Source: Bacteroides fragilis NCTC 9343
GTDB lineage: Bacteria > Bacteroidota > Bacteroidia > Bacteroidales > Bacteroidaceae
Assembly: GCF_000025985.1 (NCBI RefSeq)
Contig: NC_003228.3
Coordinates: 124,001 to 188,000, forward strand
Direction of reading: 5' to 3'
Length of the DNA: 64,000 nucleotides
In this document: positions 34,816-47,607 of the stretch, one piece after another
Position numbering within the stretch: the first letter of the stretch is position 1
Layout: each line of letters opens with the position of its first letter
Position numbers and translations under genes: made by a program
Notes under the pieces: model-generated
The model's database searches: none
What the model was told of the DNA's origin: nothing
What the model saw: only the letters and a program-made list of their open reading frames with translations

Positions 34816-34823
34816 TATTTTTG
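34816..34823 (+). promoter_or_regulatory. -7 box of the CBM9-like gene
   Basis: TATTTTTG, 23 bp before ATG 34846. Confidence 0.4.
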
Positions 34824-34845
34824 CAAGATAAAAATAGAATAGACC

Positions 34846-35487
34846 ATGAAAGTAAAGAAGATCAGTATTGCTAATGTGGAGGTCGATGCACTTCCCGAAT
34901 TACTGGATAAAGAAAAGATCGGTTTCCAACCCATTGATAATGTGAATTGGGAAGCCTACCCTTATCGTCCGAAAGTGGAGTTCCGTATAGCACATAGCGA
35001 TGATGCTGTTTTGTTACACTTCAATGTAAAAGAGGCCAGTGTACGGGCCAAGTATGGAGAAGACGATGGCTCCGTATGGACTGATTCCTGTGTGGAGTTT
35101 TTCTCTGTACCTGCCGGTGACGGTATCTATTATAACATCGAATGCAACTGTATCGGAACCATTCTTATTGGTGCAGGAGCAGAACGCAACAACCGTGAAC
35201 GCGCTTCTCGGGAAGTGACAGATCAGGTGAAACGTTGGGCCAGTCTGGGACGCCAGCCTTTCGATGAACGTATCGGTGAGTGCAACTGGGAGGTGGCATT
35301 GGTGATTCCATATACAGCTTTCTTCAAACATCACATTACCTCTTTGGACGGGAAAACAATCACAGCCAACTTCTATAAATGTGGCGACGAACTGCAAACT
35401 CCGCATTTCCTCTCATGGAATCCGATCAAAATAGAAAAGCCGGATTTTCACCGTCCCGACTTCTTCGGTACGTTGGAATTTGAATAG
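34846..35487 (+). CDS. CBM9-like (DOMON-type) carbohydrate-binding protein
   Basis: 213 residues without a signal peptide. The pattern VEFRIAHSDDAVLLHFNVKE, WTDSCVEFFSVP, then NWEVALVIPYTAFF and a closing HRPDFFGTLEFE fits carbohydrate-binding module family 9-like proteins, a beta-sandwich. In Bacteroides such single-domain proteins are common and their ligand is unknown. A terminator follows at 35531. Confidence 0.8.
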   Translation: MKVKKISIANVEVDALPELLDKEKIGFQPIDNVNWEAYPYRPKVEFRIAHSDDAVLLHFNVKEASVRAKYGEDDGSVWTDSCVEFFSVPAGDGIYYNIECNCIGTILIGAGAERNNRERASREVTDQVKRWASLGRQPFDERIGECNWEVALVIPYTAFFKHHITSLDGKTITANFYKCGDELQTPHFLSWNPIKIEKPDFHRPDFFGTLEFE

Positions 35488-35530
35488 TCTGTGATGAACC
35501 TGCCTCTAAAGGGCCTCGATACTACTAAAA

Positions 35531-35570
35531 AAGGTGTAGCCTTCTTTCTGAGATGGCTACACCTTCTTTT
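35531..35570. terminator. Bidirectional intrinsic terminator
   Basis: AAGGTGTAGCC (35531-35541) pairs with GGCTACACCTT (35555-35565), with an A-run on the left and TCTTTTAT on the right. It separates the convergent CBM9-like and LpxA-like genes. Confidence 0.8.
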
Positions 35571-35588
35571 ATAAGCAGAGAATGGTTT

Positions 35589-36359
35589 CTATTTTACGAT
35601 TCCACGCTTAGACTCTTTGACAAAAGCCACTATATTCTCTATCTCTTCGCTCATGGGAACCTGGTCTATAATTTTTTGCACTGCATCCTGCAGGCTGAAG
35701 TTTCCCTGATAGATCAGGCGATAAGCATTGGCTATGTGGCGTAGAACTCTTTCGCTCGTATTTTTATGTTGTTGCAATACTACGGCATTTACTCCGTGAT
35801 ATTCTACCGGGTTACCGGCCATAATGCTGTATGGGGGCACATCTTTTGAAATACGGCAACCGCTCTGTACCAATGTCCATTGTCCCACATGACAATATTG
35901 ATGGAGGGTAACATTGCCACTCAGGATGACACAATCATCCAAGGTACATTCTCCGGCGATGGTGGTGCCGATACCGGCTACACAATTATCTCCGATTTGT
36001 ACATCGTGACAAATGTGGACTTTATCCATCAAGAAATTGCCATTGCCTATTTTGGTAGCATTCCCACCGAAAGTAGCCCGACTGATAACTACGTTTTCGC
36101 GGATATGGTTGTTATCCCCGATAATCAGTGAACTTTCTTCTCCTTTGTAGTGGAAATCCTGTGGTTCTGCTCCTAATACGGCATGTTGATATACTTTATT
36201 ACCTTTTCCCAGCCGTGTACCATTCAGCACACTGGCATAGGGCATAATGATACAGTCGTCCCCTATTTCGACATTATCTTCAATGTAAGCAAACGGTTGA
36301 ATGATCACATTCTTTCCGATTTTTGCCCCGGGGGCTATCGATGCTAATGGACTAATCAT
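35589..36359 (-). CDS. lpxA: LpxA-like acyl-[ACP]--UDP-N-acetylglucosamine O-acyltransferase
   Basis: 256 residues, the usual LpxA length. The first 190 residues are hexapeptide repeats (left-handed beta helix). NFLMDKVHICHDVQIGDNC carries the His equivalent to the catalytic base of E. coli LpxA (AHIAHD). The C-terminus is the expected helical part. It would add the first acyl chain of lipid A. Bacteroides normally have an lpxA in the lpxD-lpxC cluster, so this copy, 19 bp behind the efflux outer-membrane factor, may be a second one. Specificity is uncertain. Confidence 0.82.
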   Translation of the reverse strand: MISPLASIAPGAKIGKNVIIQPFAYIEDNVEIGDDCIIMPYASVLNGTRLGKGNKVYQHAVLGAEPQDFHYKGEESSLIIGDNNHIRENVVISRATFGGNATKIGNGNFLMDKVHICHDVQIGDNCVAGIGTTIAGECTLDDCVILSGNVTLHQYCHVGQWTLVQSGCRISKDVPPYSIMAGNPVEYHGVNAVVLQQHKNTSERVLRHIANAYRLIYQGNFSLQDAVQKIIDQVPMSEEIENIVAFVKESKRGIVK

Positions 36360-36378
36360 AATTGTATTGTATTTAAAG

Positions 36379-37770
36379 TTAATCTTCTCTTCCGCCGCCC
36401 AATGCCTGATAGAGGCTCACTACAGCCTGCATCCGGTCGAAGGTGTCGTTTACCTGAGATAAACGGGCACTGAGCAAAGACTGTTCGGCCGACAATACCT
36501 CCAGATAAGTAGACGTCCCTAATTTAAACAATTCTTTTGTATATTCGGATGCTTTTTCTGAAGATTCTACCTGTAATTTGCGGGAAGCAGTTTTTTCAGA
36601 AGCACTCTGATATTGATACAATGCATTGCTTACTTCACTTCCGGCATTCAACAAACTCTGCTGGAAGGCCAGTTTAGCCTCTTCCTGTTGTGCCTTGGCT
36701 ATCTTCAGGCGGGCAATGTTTGCACCACGGTAGAAGAGAGGCTGGGTAAGCGAACCAAGTACAGAGGCAAGCAGTTTACCAGGATTGATAATGGCACTAC
36801 CGGCGCTATTGGTCCAACCGGCCGAGCCGCTGATAGTGATTTGCGGATAGAAGGCGGCACGGGCCGAATTTGCATTGTAGTAAGTACCGGCCAATGCCAT
36901 TTCGGCTGCTTTCACATCCGGACGGTTAGAGAGTAGTTGCAAAGGAACGCCCACTGAGAAATCTTCAGGTAATTGCTGCTCTTCCAGAACCCCCCGTTTG
37001 ATAGTCTGTGGTGCTTGTGCCAATAGCATGGACATAGCGTTCTCAGCTTCACGGATACTCTTCTGGATAGCCGGAATAGACGCCAGTACTTGTGCATAGG
37101 CAGCCTTGCTTTGTTCCACCCCTGCAGAGGTAGTGTTGAACATAGCCGCATCTTTCATTGCCTGCATGGTTTCAACATTACGCTTCATGATGTCGGCAGT
37201 CTGTTCGGTAATATCGAGCTGACGGTCGAGCATCAATAAGGTGTAATAGGTATTGGCAATGCCCGAAATGATCTGAGTCTGTACAGCCTGACGATATGCT
37301 TTGGTTTGCAACAATGTTACTTGTGCACCGCGTTTGGCATTCAGCAACTTGCCGAATAGATCGATCTCCCAGCTGGCTGTTGCCGGCAACGAATAGGTTT
37401 TGGTTGCGGCATGCTTATCAAAGCTGCTGATGGTTCCTTGTGGTGACAATCCGAGTGAAGGAGCGTAAGCCAGACGGGCTGACATCAGTGATGCCTGTGC
37501 CTCTTTCACTTTCAGCGCAGCAGTCAGCAGATCTGTATTGTGGGTTAATCCCTGTTCGATTAACGCTTGCAGTTGAGGATCGGTGAAGACCTCTCTCCAA
37601 GGCAGATTTCCGAAGTTGACAGTATCGGATACCAGTGTATCGGCAACAGATACTGTGTCCCGGTAAAGACCGGAGGCTTCAATATCTTTAGGTCTGTCAT
37701 ATGATTTGTAGATGTGGCAGCTGCTCAAGAGAGCAGTTGCACACAACATACCTATAATTTGTTTCTTCAT
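36379..37770 (-). CDS. RND efflux outer-membrane factor (OprM/NodT family lipoprotein)
   Basis: 463 residues. MKKQIIGMLCATALLSSC is a lipoprotein signal. The mature part has the two OEP repeats with long Ala/Gln-rich helices and the family motif LSNRPDVKAAEMALAGTYYN. It forms the outer-membrane channel of a tripartite pump. ATG 37770 lies 16 bp after the pump gene's stop; a longer in-frame start at 37848 would overlap the pump gene and bury the signal peptide. Confidence 0.93.
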   Translation of the reverse strand: MKKQIIGMLCATALLSSCHIYKSYDRPKDIEASGLYRDTVSVADTLVSDTVNFGNLPWREVFTDPQLQALIEQGLTHNTDLLTAALKVKEAQASLMSARLAYAPSLGLSPQGTISSFDKHAATKTYSLPATASWEIDLFGKLLNAKRGAQVTLLQTKAYRQAVQTQIISGIANTYYTLLMLDRQLDITEQTADIMKRNVETMQAMKDAAMFNTTSAGVEQSKAAYAQVLASIPAIQKSIREAENAMSMLLAQAPQTIKRGVLEEQQLPEDFSVGVPLQLLSNRPDVKAAEMALAGTYYNANSARAAFYPQITISGSAGWTNSAGSAIINPGKLLASVLGSLTQPLFYRGANIARLKIAKAQQEEAKLAFQQSLLNAGSEVSNALYQYQSASEKTASRKLQVESSEKASEYTKELFKLGTSTYLEVLSAEQSLLSARLSQVNDTFDRMQAVVSLYQALGGGRED

Positions 37771-37786
37771 ATTCTTTTCTTTATTC

Positions 37787-40700
37787 CTATTTAGCGTATT
37801 GTTCAATTTCTGTTTCTGCATCCGTATTATCGATGTCTTCCCATTCAATAGGTTTCACCTTCTCTTGTAGATACTGGAAGATAACGAACAAAGCAGGAAC
37901 CACGAATATCTGGCATATCATACCGATAAACATACCGCCTACCGCAGCCGTACCCAAAGCACGGTTACCATTGGCACCTACGCCCATGGCAAACATCAAA
38001 GGCAACAGGCCGACAACCATGGCCAATGAAGTCATCAGGATCGGGCGGAGACGGGCACCTGCACCCAATACGGCAGCCCAAGTGATACTCATACCCATCT
38101 TACGACGGTCGAGAGCAAACTCTACAATTAGGATGGCGTTCTTTGCCAACAGACCCATCAACATGATCAATGCGATCTGCATATAAATGTTGTTGGTAGC
38201 TGCTCCCAGTATCGGAAGGACATTGTTTGCCAATCCCATCAGGTGGGCGAAAATGAAGCTACCTGCCAGACCGAACGGTATAGAAAGCAGTACGGCAAAC
38301 GGAAGAATATAACTTTCGTATTGTGCACTCAGCAACAGATAAACAAATACGAAGCAGAGGACGAAGATCATCGCAGTAGTACTGCCGCTCGAACTTTGTT
38401 CTTCACGCGTCATACCCGAGAATTCATATCCGTATCCGGTAGGCAACGTCTGTTCTGCCACTTCCTGCATGGCTTGGATGGCCTGACCAGAACTGTATCC
38501 GTCAGCCGGCGAACCATTGATAGTCATTGCCGTAAACATGTTGAAACGCTTGATATTGTCCGGTCCGTAAATACGTTTAACGCTCATAAACTGAGTGATA
38601 GGAGCCATCTCGTTGCCGTTGCGTACTTTAACCGAGTTCAGTGACTCCAGATTGGTACGGCTGTTCGGATCGGCCTGAATCATTACACGGTACATCTTAC
38701 CGAACCGGTTGAAGTTGGACGAATATAGACCACCGTAATATCCTTGCAGGGTAGTAAGGATGTCGCTCGGAGACAATCCGGCCTTCTTACAAGCAGCGGC
38801 ATCGATATCGATCATGTACTGCGGGAAGTTCGGGTTGAACGAAGTCTGTGCCGACTGAATTTCGGGACGTGCCTGTAGCTTGGTGATAAAGTCCTGAGCT
38901 ACTTCATAGAATTTATCCAGACTACCGCCTGTCTTATCCTGTAAGTTCATTTCGAAACCGTTGGATACACTGTAACCCGGAATCATAGGGGGAGCGAATA
39001 ACAGTACGCGGGCGTCTTTAATCACTTCACGGGCTTTCAGATACAGCATACCTGAAACGAAGTCAGAACGTTGAGCGATGGAACGCTCATCCCAGTTCTT
39101 CATTTTACAGATAAATGAACCGTAGCTGGGACCCTGACCGGCGATAAAGCTATAACCGGCGATCATGGTACGGCTTTCGATAGCCGGGTCGGAGGCCAGT
39201 AGGCTATCTACCTGCCACATCACTTCCTGAGTGCGTTCCAGTGAGCTTCCGGGAGGCATATCGACTACTGCCATAATCGTTCCTGTATCTTCATTCGGTA
39301 CCAAACCGGTCGGAGTCACTTTCATCAGGAAGATGAGCAGTGCGAAACCCACTACTACGGAGCCGATGGTCAGCACCGGTTTCTGGATGAAGAAGAGAAC
39401 ACGTTTTTTATATTTCTTCAATACTGTGTCATAAGCAGCATTGAACGAAGCATGGAAACGGCTTGCCAAAGTCGATTTCTTTTTAGCATCAGGATCGTGG
39501 GGTTTCAGTAAGATGGCGCACAATGCAGGACTCAGTGTCAAGGCATTTACTGCCGACAAGGCAATAGCGATAGCCATAGTCAGACCAAACTGACGGTAGA
39601 ATGTACCGGAAGTACCGGTCATAAAGCTTACCGGAATAAACACGGACATCATAACCAATGTAATGGAGACGATAGCGCCACCCAATTCGTTCATGGCGTC
39701 GATGGAAGCTAACCGAGCTGATTTATAGCCTTGGTCGAGCTTGGCATGGACACCCTCGACGACGACGATGGCATCGTCCACCACTATGGCAATGGCGAGT
39801 ACCATGGCACAGAGGGTAAGCAAGTTGATACTGAATCCGATGATGTAAAGCACAAAGAATGTACCGATCAATGCTACCGGGATCGCGATGGCCGGAATCA
39901 GTGTCGAGCGTAGATCCTGCAAGAAAATGTAAACCACGATAAATACCAAGATAAAGGCTTCAATCAAAGTCTTTACAACTTCGTGGATAGAAGCAAACAA
40001 GAAGTCGTTGGCATTTTGTGAGATATTTACTTTAACTCCCGGCGGGAAAGTCGATTCTGATTTTTCAAGCAAGTCGAGGATGTCATTGATGATGGCAGTC
40101 GCATTCGAACCGGCTGTCTGGAATACGATAACCGTTACGGCAGGGTGACCATTTACGTTGTTAGAGAATCCGTATGTCAGACGACCTAACTCGATTGTGG
40201 CAATATCTTTCAATCGGAGCACCTGCCCGTCAGAATTGGCACGGATCACGATGTTCTCAAACTCTTCCTGGCTCTGCAGACGTCCTTTATAACGCAGCGT
40301 ATATTGGAAAGTCTGTTTGCCCTGTTCACCAAATGAACCCGGAGCAGCCTCGATATTCTGTTCGGCCAATGCTGCCGAAACATCGGTAGGCATCAGGTGA
40401 TATTGGGCCATTACGTCCGGTTTCAACCAGATACGCATAGAATAGTCTGCACCGAGCACCATGGCGTCACCTACACCCGGTACACGTTGAACTTCCGGTA
40501 CGAGATTGATTTTAGCATAGTTCTCAAGGAATTCGTTATCATATTTGTCATCCGAACTATACAGGGAGAATACCAGCAACATACTGGTTTGTCGTTTTGA
40601 GGTAATCACACCTACCTTGGTTACTTCGGCCGGCAACAGACCCTGTGCTTTGGCTACACGGTTCTGTACGTTTACGGCAGCCATATCCGGGTCCGTACCC

Positions 40701-40990
40701 TGTTTAAAGTAAACCTCGATAGAGGCCTCTCCGGTATTGGTGGCAGTAGAAGTCATGTACATCATGTTTTCTACACCGTTGATCTGCTCCTCCAACGGAG
40801 CAATCACACTGTTTAATACAGTTTGTGCATTGGCTCCCTGATACGTCGTGTTGACACGTACAGTAGGAGGGGCAATATCCGGATACTGGGAGATAGGCAG
40901 CGACAGCAGGCCTAACACACCCAGAATCACTATCACGATGGAGATAACCGTTGATAGTACCGGACGATTAATAAATCTATCTAATTTCAT
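37787..40990 (-). CDS. RND multidrug efflux pump, inner-membrane subunit (AcrB/MexB type)
   Basis: 1067 residues, the standard HAE1 size. N-terminal FINRPVLSTVISIVIVILGV, PISQYPDIAPPTVRVNTTYQ (the AcrB-type porter start), LAIAIVVDDAIVVVEGV (TM4 with the paired Asp proton relay DD), SALTLSPAL-like NALTLSPALCA, and a C-terminal AKNAILIVEFA with the proton-relay Lys. It exports amphiphilic drugs or envelope lipids using proton flow. Middle gene of the adaptor-pump-channel operon. Confidence 0.96.
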   Translation of the reverse strand: MKLDRFINRPVLSTVISIVIVILGVLGLLSLPISQYPDIAPPTVRVNTTYQGANAQTVLNSVIAPLEEQINGVENMMYMTSTATNTGEASIEVYFKQGTDPDMAAVNVQNRVAKAQGLLPAEVTKVGVITSKRQTSMLLVFSLYSSDDKYDNEFLENYAKINLVPEVQRVPGVGDAMVLGADYSMRIWLKPDVMAQYHLMPTDVSAALAEQNIEAAPGSFGEQGKQTFQYTLRYKGRLQSQEEFENIVIRANSDGQVLRLKDIATIELGRLTYGFSNNVNGHPAVTVIVFQTAGSNATAIINDILDLLEKSESTFPPGVKVNISQNANDFLFASIHEVVKTLIEAFILVFIVVYIFLQDLRSTLIPAIAIPVALIGTFFVLYIIGFSINLLTLCAMVLAIAIVVDDAIVVVEGVHAKLDQGYKSARLASIDAMNELGGAIVSITLVMMSVFIPVSFMTGTSGTFYRQFGLTMAIAIALSAVNALTLSPALCAILLKPHDPDAKKKSTLASRFHASFNAAYDTVLKKYKKRVLFFIQKPVLTIGSVVVGFALLIFLMKVTPTGLVPNEDTGTIMAVVDMPPGSSLERTQEVMWQVDSLLASDPAIESRTMIAGYSFIAGQGPSYGSFICKMKNWDERSIAQRSDFVSGMLYLKAREVIKDARVLLFAPPMIPGYSVSNGFEMNLQDKTGGSLDKFYEVAQDFITKLQARPEIQSAQTSFNPNFPQYMIDIDAAACKKAGLSPSDILTTLQGYYGGLYSSNFNRFGKMYRVMIQADPNSRTNLESLNSVKVRNGNEMAPITQFMSVKRIYGPDNIKRFNMFTAMTINGSPADGYSSGQAIQAMQEVAEQTLPTGYGYEFSGMTREEQSSSGSTTAMIFVLCFVFVYLLLSAQYESYILPFAVLLSIPFGLAGSFIFAHLMGLANNVLPILGAATNNIYMQIALIMLMGLLAKNAILIVEFALDRRKMGMSITWAAVLGAGARLRPILMTSLAMVVGLLPLMFAMGVGANGNRALGTAAVGGMFIGMICQIFVVPALFVIFQYLQEKVKPIEWEDIDNTDAETEIEQYAK

Positions 40991-41014
40991 ATTCTGCTTT
41001 TTGAGTTAACTCGT

Positions 41015-42169
41015 TTACTGATTTTTGCGTTCTTCCAAAGCTGCTTTAAAGCGTTCGGCCGATTCCTGCTGGGTGAGCGGCTTGATAGTAGCACCGTCTT
41101 TCAGGGTGCTGACGTTTTCGACAACGATTTTGTCGCCGGCTTTCAGTCCTGCAGTGACTACATAGTTTTGTCCATCGTTGAGATTTAATATTTCTATTTC
41201 GGTATTTTTCACAGTGTTATCCGGCTGGAGCAGATATACGAATTTCTTATCCTGTATTTCGTAAGTTGCTTTTTGAGGGATAACGATTACATTCTCCTTG
41301 CTATAAGGAATCTGGATGTTACCGGTACCGCCTGTTCTCAACAGATGTCCGTGATTCGGGAAAGTGGCACGCATGCTTACAGCACCTGTGTTTTGGTCGA
41401 TGACTCCGCTTACCGTCTCTATTTTACCGCTATCGGCATACAACGTTCCGTCAGCCAATGTCAGTTGAACAGCCGGGAAGCTATTCAGAAATTCAGTCTG
41501 AGAACCGTCCTGACGGATCAGGTTCAGTAATTCCTTTTCTGTCAGTGAAAAGTAAACGTACATCTGAGTGATGTCCGAGATCACAGTGAGAGGTGACGGG
41601 CTTGAAGCGCTTACCAAGCTACCTACACGGTAAGGGATTGTTCCGGCTACACCGTCCGAAGGGCTTGTTACGCGTGTGTATGCCAGATTTTGGTTAGCGC
41701 TGATCAGCTGGGCTTCGGCAGATGCCAATTGAGCTTTTGCAGATGCAAGTGTATTTTCAGCCATTTCCAAATCATAGTCGCTGATGATGTTTTTCTTGTT
41801 TAATTCACGTTTGTTTTTTACAGTGATTTCCTGAGTAGAAACATTCGCTTTAGCTGTGGCTACAGCGGCTTTTGCTGCACGGGCGGCAGATTCATACTGC
41901 ACCGGATCGATGACGAACAGTACCTGTCCTTTTTTGACCATAGATCCTTCATCAATATTCAGTTTAGTGATAAACCCGGAAACCTGCGGGCGGATTTCGA
42001 TATCCTGTTTACCCTTGATTGTGGCCGGATAGGAGCTTTTCAGATTGACAGTGGTGGGCTGCAATGTCTCTACTGCACATTCGGGAGTTCCTCCCATGTT
42101 GAAGCCCTTTTTGCCGCAACCCGACAACAAGGCTAAACAAAATGCAAACAAAACAATTTTACTTTTCAT
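41015..42169 (-). CDS. RND efflux periplasmic adaptor (membrane-fusion lipoprotein)
   Basis: 384 residues. LLSGC lipobox, then a biotinyl-lipoyl-like half (KQDIEIRPQVSGFITKLNID and SPSDGVAGTIPYRVGSLV), a long coiled-coil hairpin rich in Ala/Lys (residues about 95-165), a beta-barrel and a membrane-proximal domain ending in GDKIVVENVSTLKDGATIKP. It links the pump and the channel. First gene of the operon, with a -7 box at 42282-42289. Confidence 0.94.
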   Translation of the reverse strand: MKSKIVLFAFCLALLSGCGKKGFNMGGTPECAVETLQPTTVNLKSSYPATIKGKQDIEIRPQVSGFITKLNIDEGSMVKKGQVLFVIDPVQYESAARAAKAAVATAKANVSTQEITVKNKRELNKKNIISDYDLEMAENTLASAKAQLASAEAQLISANQNLAYTRVTSPSDGVAGTIPYRVGSLVSASSPSPLTVISDITQMYVYFSLTEKELLNLIRQDGSQTEFLNSFPAVQLTLADGTLYADSGKIETVSGVIDQNTGAVSMRATFPNHGHLLRTGGTGNIQIPYSKENVIVIPQKATYEIQDKKFVYLLQPDNTVKNTEIEILNLNDGQNYVVTAGLKAGDKIVVENVSTLKDGATIKPLTQQESAERFKAALEERKNQ

Positions 42170-42281
42170 ACCTTCTTTATATTCAATTTTTAATGATGTT
42201 CATTTTGTGGCAAAGTGGTTTATCGTGATAACCTTATCAGGTATAGGTGAAAACTGATTACCCTTAATTAGTTTTCCGCGA
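42170..42281. other. Leader region of the efflux operon
   Basis: Between the operon's first ATG and its -7 box there is about 110 bp with no recognisable gene, operator or repressor gene. Known pump repressor families (TetR, MarR) are not encoded next to it. Confidence 0.4.
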
Positions 42282-42289
42282 CAAAAGTA
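42282..42289 (-). promoter_or_regulatory. -7 box of the RND efflux operon
   Basis: CAAAAGTA is TACTTTTG on the minus strand, fitting TAnnTTTG. No good -33 element. Confidence 0.4.
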
Positions 42290-42417
42290 CTCTTTATTTT
42301 CTATACCGTTGTTTTTTAATATCTGTTTTTAACGATGTTTTTCTCTAATTAATATAGGTGTAAAGCTCAAAATTACTTCAGATGGGTGCGAAACAGGCGG
42401 GGGCAGAAAAAAGATGA

Positions 42418-42454
42418 TAAAAAAACAGTGATCCGGAAAATTCCGGACCACTGT
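42418..42454 (-). terminator. Intrinsic terminator of the beta-galactosidase gene
   Basis: ACAGTG and TCCGGAA (42425-42438) pair with TTCCGGA and CACTGT (42441-42454). The A-run at 42418-42424 gives a U-tract on the minus strand. Confidence 0.8.
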
Positions 42455-42477
42455 CCCTGTTGTCATGGAATCTTGTT

Positions 42478-45615
<3,138 letters not shown>

Positions 45616-45616
45616 T

Positions 45617-45624
45617 CAAAGATA
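45617..45624 (-). promoter_or_regulatory. -7 box of the beta-galactosidase gene
   Basis: CAAAGATA (TATCTTTG on minus), 35 bp before ATG 45582. Confidence 0.45.
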
Positions 45625-45699
45625 CGTTTTTTGTCTTGTCGGACAGAGTCTTTTTGGATAAATTAGTGTAAAGTATAGCATTAATTAATGGATAAGGCT

Positions 45700-45707
45700 T
45701 ATTTTTG
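45700..45707 (+). promoter_or_regulatory. -7-like box directly before the Ig-like lipoprotein gene
   Basis: TATTTTTG ends only 4 bp before ATG 45712. If used, the mRNA would have almost no leader. No -33 element is visible, so the box may be fortuitous. Confidence 0.3.
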
Positions 45708-45711
45708 CAGC

Positions 45712-47607
45712 ATGTTAAAAGACAATATATATAGAAAAAAACGACTCATCCGTAGTCTGTTGGGAGTTGCTGCTCTGGTAGCTACCCTTTATTCTTGTGC
45801 CAGTATGGGACGTCCGGATGGGGGACCTTTTGATGAAACTCCACCCCGCTTCATCGGCAGTACGCCGGCAGCAGGAGCCGTAAATACTAAAAAGTCAAAG
45901 ATTGTCCTTGATTTCGATGAGTTTATTAAACTTGAAAAGGCCAGTGAAAAGGTAGTGGTTTCGCCTCCCCAGTTGCAACAACCGGAGATTAAACCCGGAG
46001 GGAAGCGGATTACTGTAAACCTGCTCGACTCTTTGAAGCCCAATACCACCTATACAATCGATTTTTCGGATGCGATCGTCGATAACAACGAGGGCAATCC
46101 GCTCGGTAATTTTGCGTTTACATTCTCTACAGGGGCCTCTATTGATACAATGGAGGTATCGGGCACCTTGCTTGAAGCTTCTGATCTGGAACCCATTAAA
46201 GGTATGTTGGTGGGACTACATTCCAACCTGAATGACTCGGCTTTTACCAAACTTCCTTTTGATCGTGTAGCTCGTACCGATAGTCGTGGACACTTCACGA
46301 TTCGTGGGATTGCACCGGGCAAATATCGTATTTTCGGTTTAATGGATGCCGATCAGAATTTCTTCTATAACCAAAAAGGTGAAGCGGTGGCTTTCAATGA
46401 CTCGCTGATTATTCCCCGCTTCGAAGAGCGGATACGCCAGGATACTGCCTGGGTCGATTCACTGACCATCGATACGATTGTTGAGCAGAAATATACCTAC
46501 TTCCTGCCCGATAATATTGTGCTTCGCTCATTTAAAAAGCCTTCTGTTTCACAATACCTGGTTAAGAGCGAACGCCTTACTCCGAATAAATTTTCTTTGT
46601 ATTTTTCGGCTCCGGCAGATTCTTTGCCTGTGTTGAAAGGCTTGAATTTCGACGAGAAGGATGCTTTTGTGATAGAAAAGACATTCCGCAACGACACTAT
46701 TCATTATTGGATACGCGACTCTTTGCTTTATCAGCAAGATACACTTACGTTGAGCCTGAACTATTTGTACACTGATACGTTAAATCAATTAGTTCCTCGT
46801 ACGGATACGCTAAGGTTGGCCGCAAAGAAAGTGAAGAAAGAAGAGCCTAAAAAGAAAAAGAAGAAAGACGATGAGCCGGAACCGACTAAGTTCTTGTCGG
46901 TAAACACACACGCTCCTTCGTCTATGGACGTGTTCGATTATATCACCATGACTTTTGAAGAACCGGTAGCCCGCTTTGACAGTGCGGCTATTCATCTTCG
47001 CCAGAAAGTAGATACGATATGGACCGACGTTCCTTTTGAGTTCGAACATGATTCGCTCGATGTGCGCCGCTATAACCTCTATTATGATTGGGAACCCGGA
47101 GGCGAGTATGAATTTGCCGTCGATTCCACAGCTTTTCATGGCATTTACGGGCTGTTTACCGATAAGATAAAGCAAGCCTTCAAGGTTCGTCAGATCGAAG
47201 AATACGGTAATGTGTTCCTCAACATAACCGGAGCAGATTCTATCGCTTTTGTCGAACTGTTGGATAATCAGGATAAAGTTCTTCGCAGGCGTCCGGTGAT
47301 TGACGGGAGAGCGGAGTTTTACTATCTGAATCCCGGCAAATACGGAGCCCGGTTGGTAAACGATACCAATGGCAACGGAGTGTGGGATGCCGGTGACTAT
47401 GAGAAGGGCATACAGCCTGAGATGGTATACTATTATCCGCATATTATTGAATTTAAAGCAAACTGGGATGCTACTCAGGACTGGAATGTGACAGCTGTGC
47501 CTCTGGATAAGCAAAAGCCGGACGAACTTAAAAAACAGAAACCAGATGAAGATAAGAAGAAAAAGACCCGAGATAGTCAAAACGCAAACCGTAGCCGCCG
47601 CAATTAG
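45712..47607 (+). CDS. Lipoprotein with N-terminal SbsA-type Ig-like domain
   Basis: 631 residues. Lys/Arg-rich start, hydrophobic core and lipobox LYSC near residue 29 mark a lipoprotein. Residues about 43-145 match the Big_5/SbsA Ig-like pattern (PPRFIGSTPAAGAVN... LKPNTTYTIDFSDAIVD). A highly charged Lys run (KKEEPKKKKKKDDEPEP, about residue 380-396) splits the protein, and a second beta-sandwich region follows. The tail is Lys-rich. ATG 45712 gives a proper signal; an earlier ATG (45688) precedes the promoter-like box. Role in the envelope unknown. Confidence 0.8.
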   Translation: MLKDNIYRKKRLIRSLLGVAALVATLYSCASMGRPDGGPFDETPPRFIGSTPAAGAVNTKKSKIVLDFDEFIKLEKASEKVVVSPPQLQQPEIKPGGKRITVNLLDSLKPNTTYTIDFSDAIVDNNEGNPLGNFAFTFSTGASIDTMEVSGTLLEASDLEPIKGMLVGLHSNLNDSAFTKLPFDRVARTDSRGHFTIRGIAPGKYRIFGLMDADQNFFYNQKGEAVAFNDSLIIPRFEERIRQDTAWVDSLTIDTIVEQKYTYFLPDNIVLRSFKKPSVSQYLVKSERLTPNKFSLYFSAPADSLPVLKGLNFDEKDAFVIEKTFRNDTIHYWIRDSLLYQQDTLTLSLNYLYTDTLNQLVPRTDTLRLAAKKVKKEEPKKKKKKDDEPEPTKFLSVNTHAPSSMDVFDYITMTFEEPVARFDSAAIHLRQKVDTIWTDVPFEFEHDSLDVRRYNLYYDWEPGGEYEFAVDSTAFHGIYGLFTDKIKQAFKVRQIEEYGNVFLNITGADSIAFVELLDNQDKVLRRRPVIDGRAEFYYLNPGKYGARLVNDTNGNGVWDAGDYEKGIQPEMVYYYPHIIEFKANWDATQDWNVTAVPLDKQKPDELKKQKPDEDKKKKTRDSQNANRSRRN

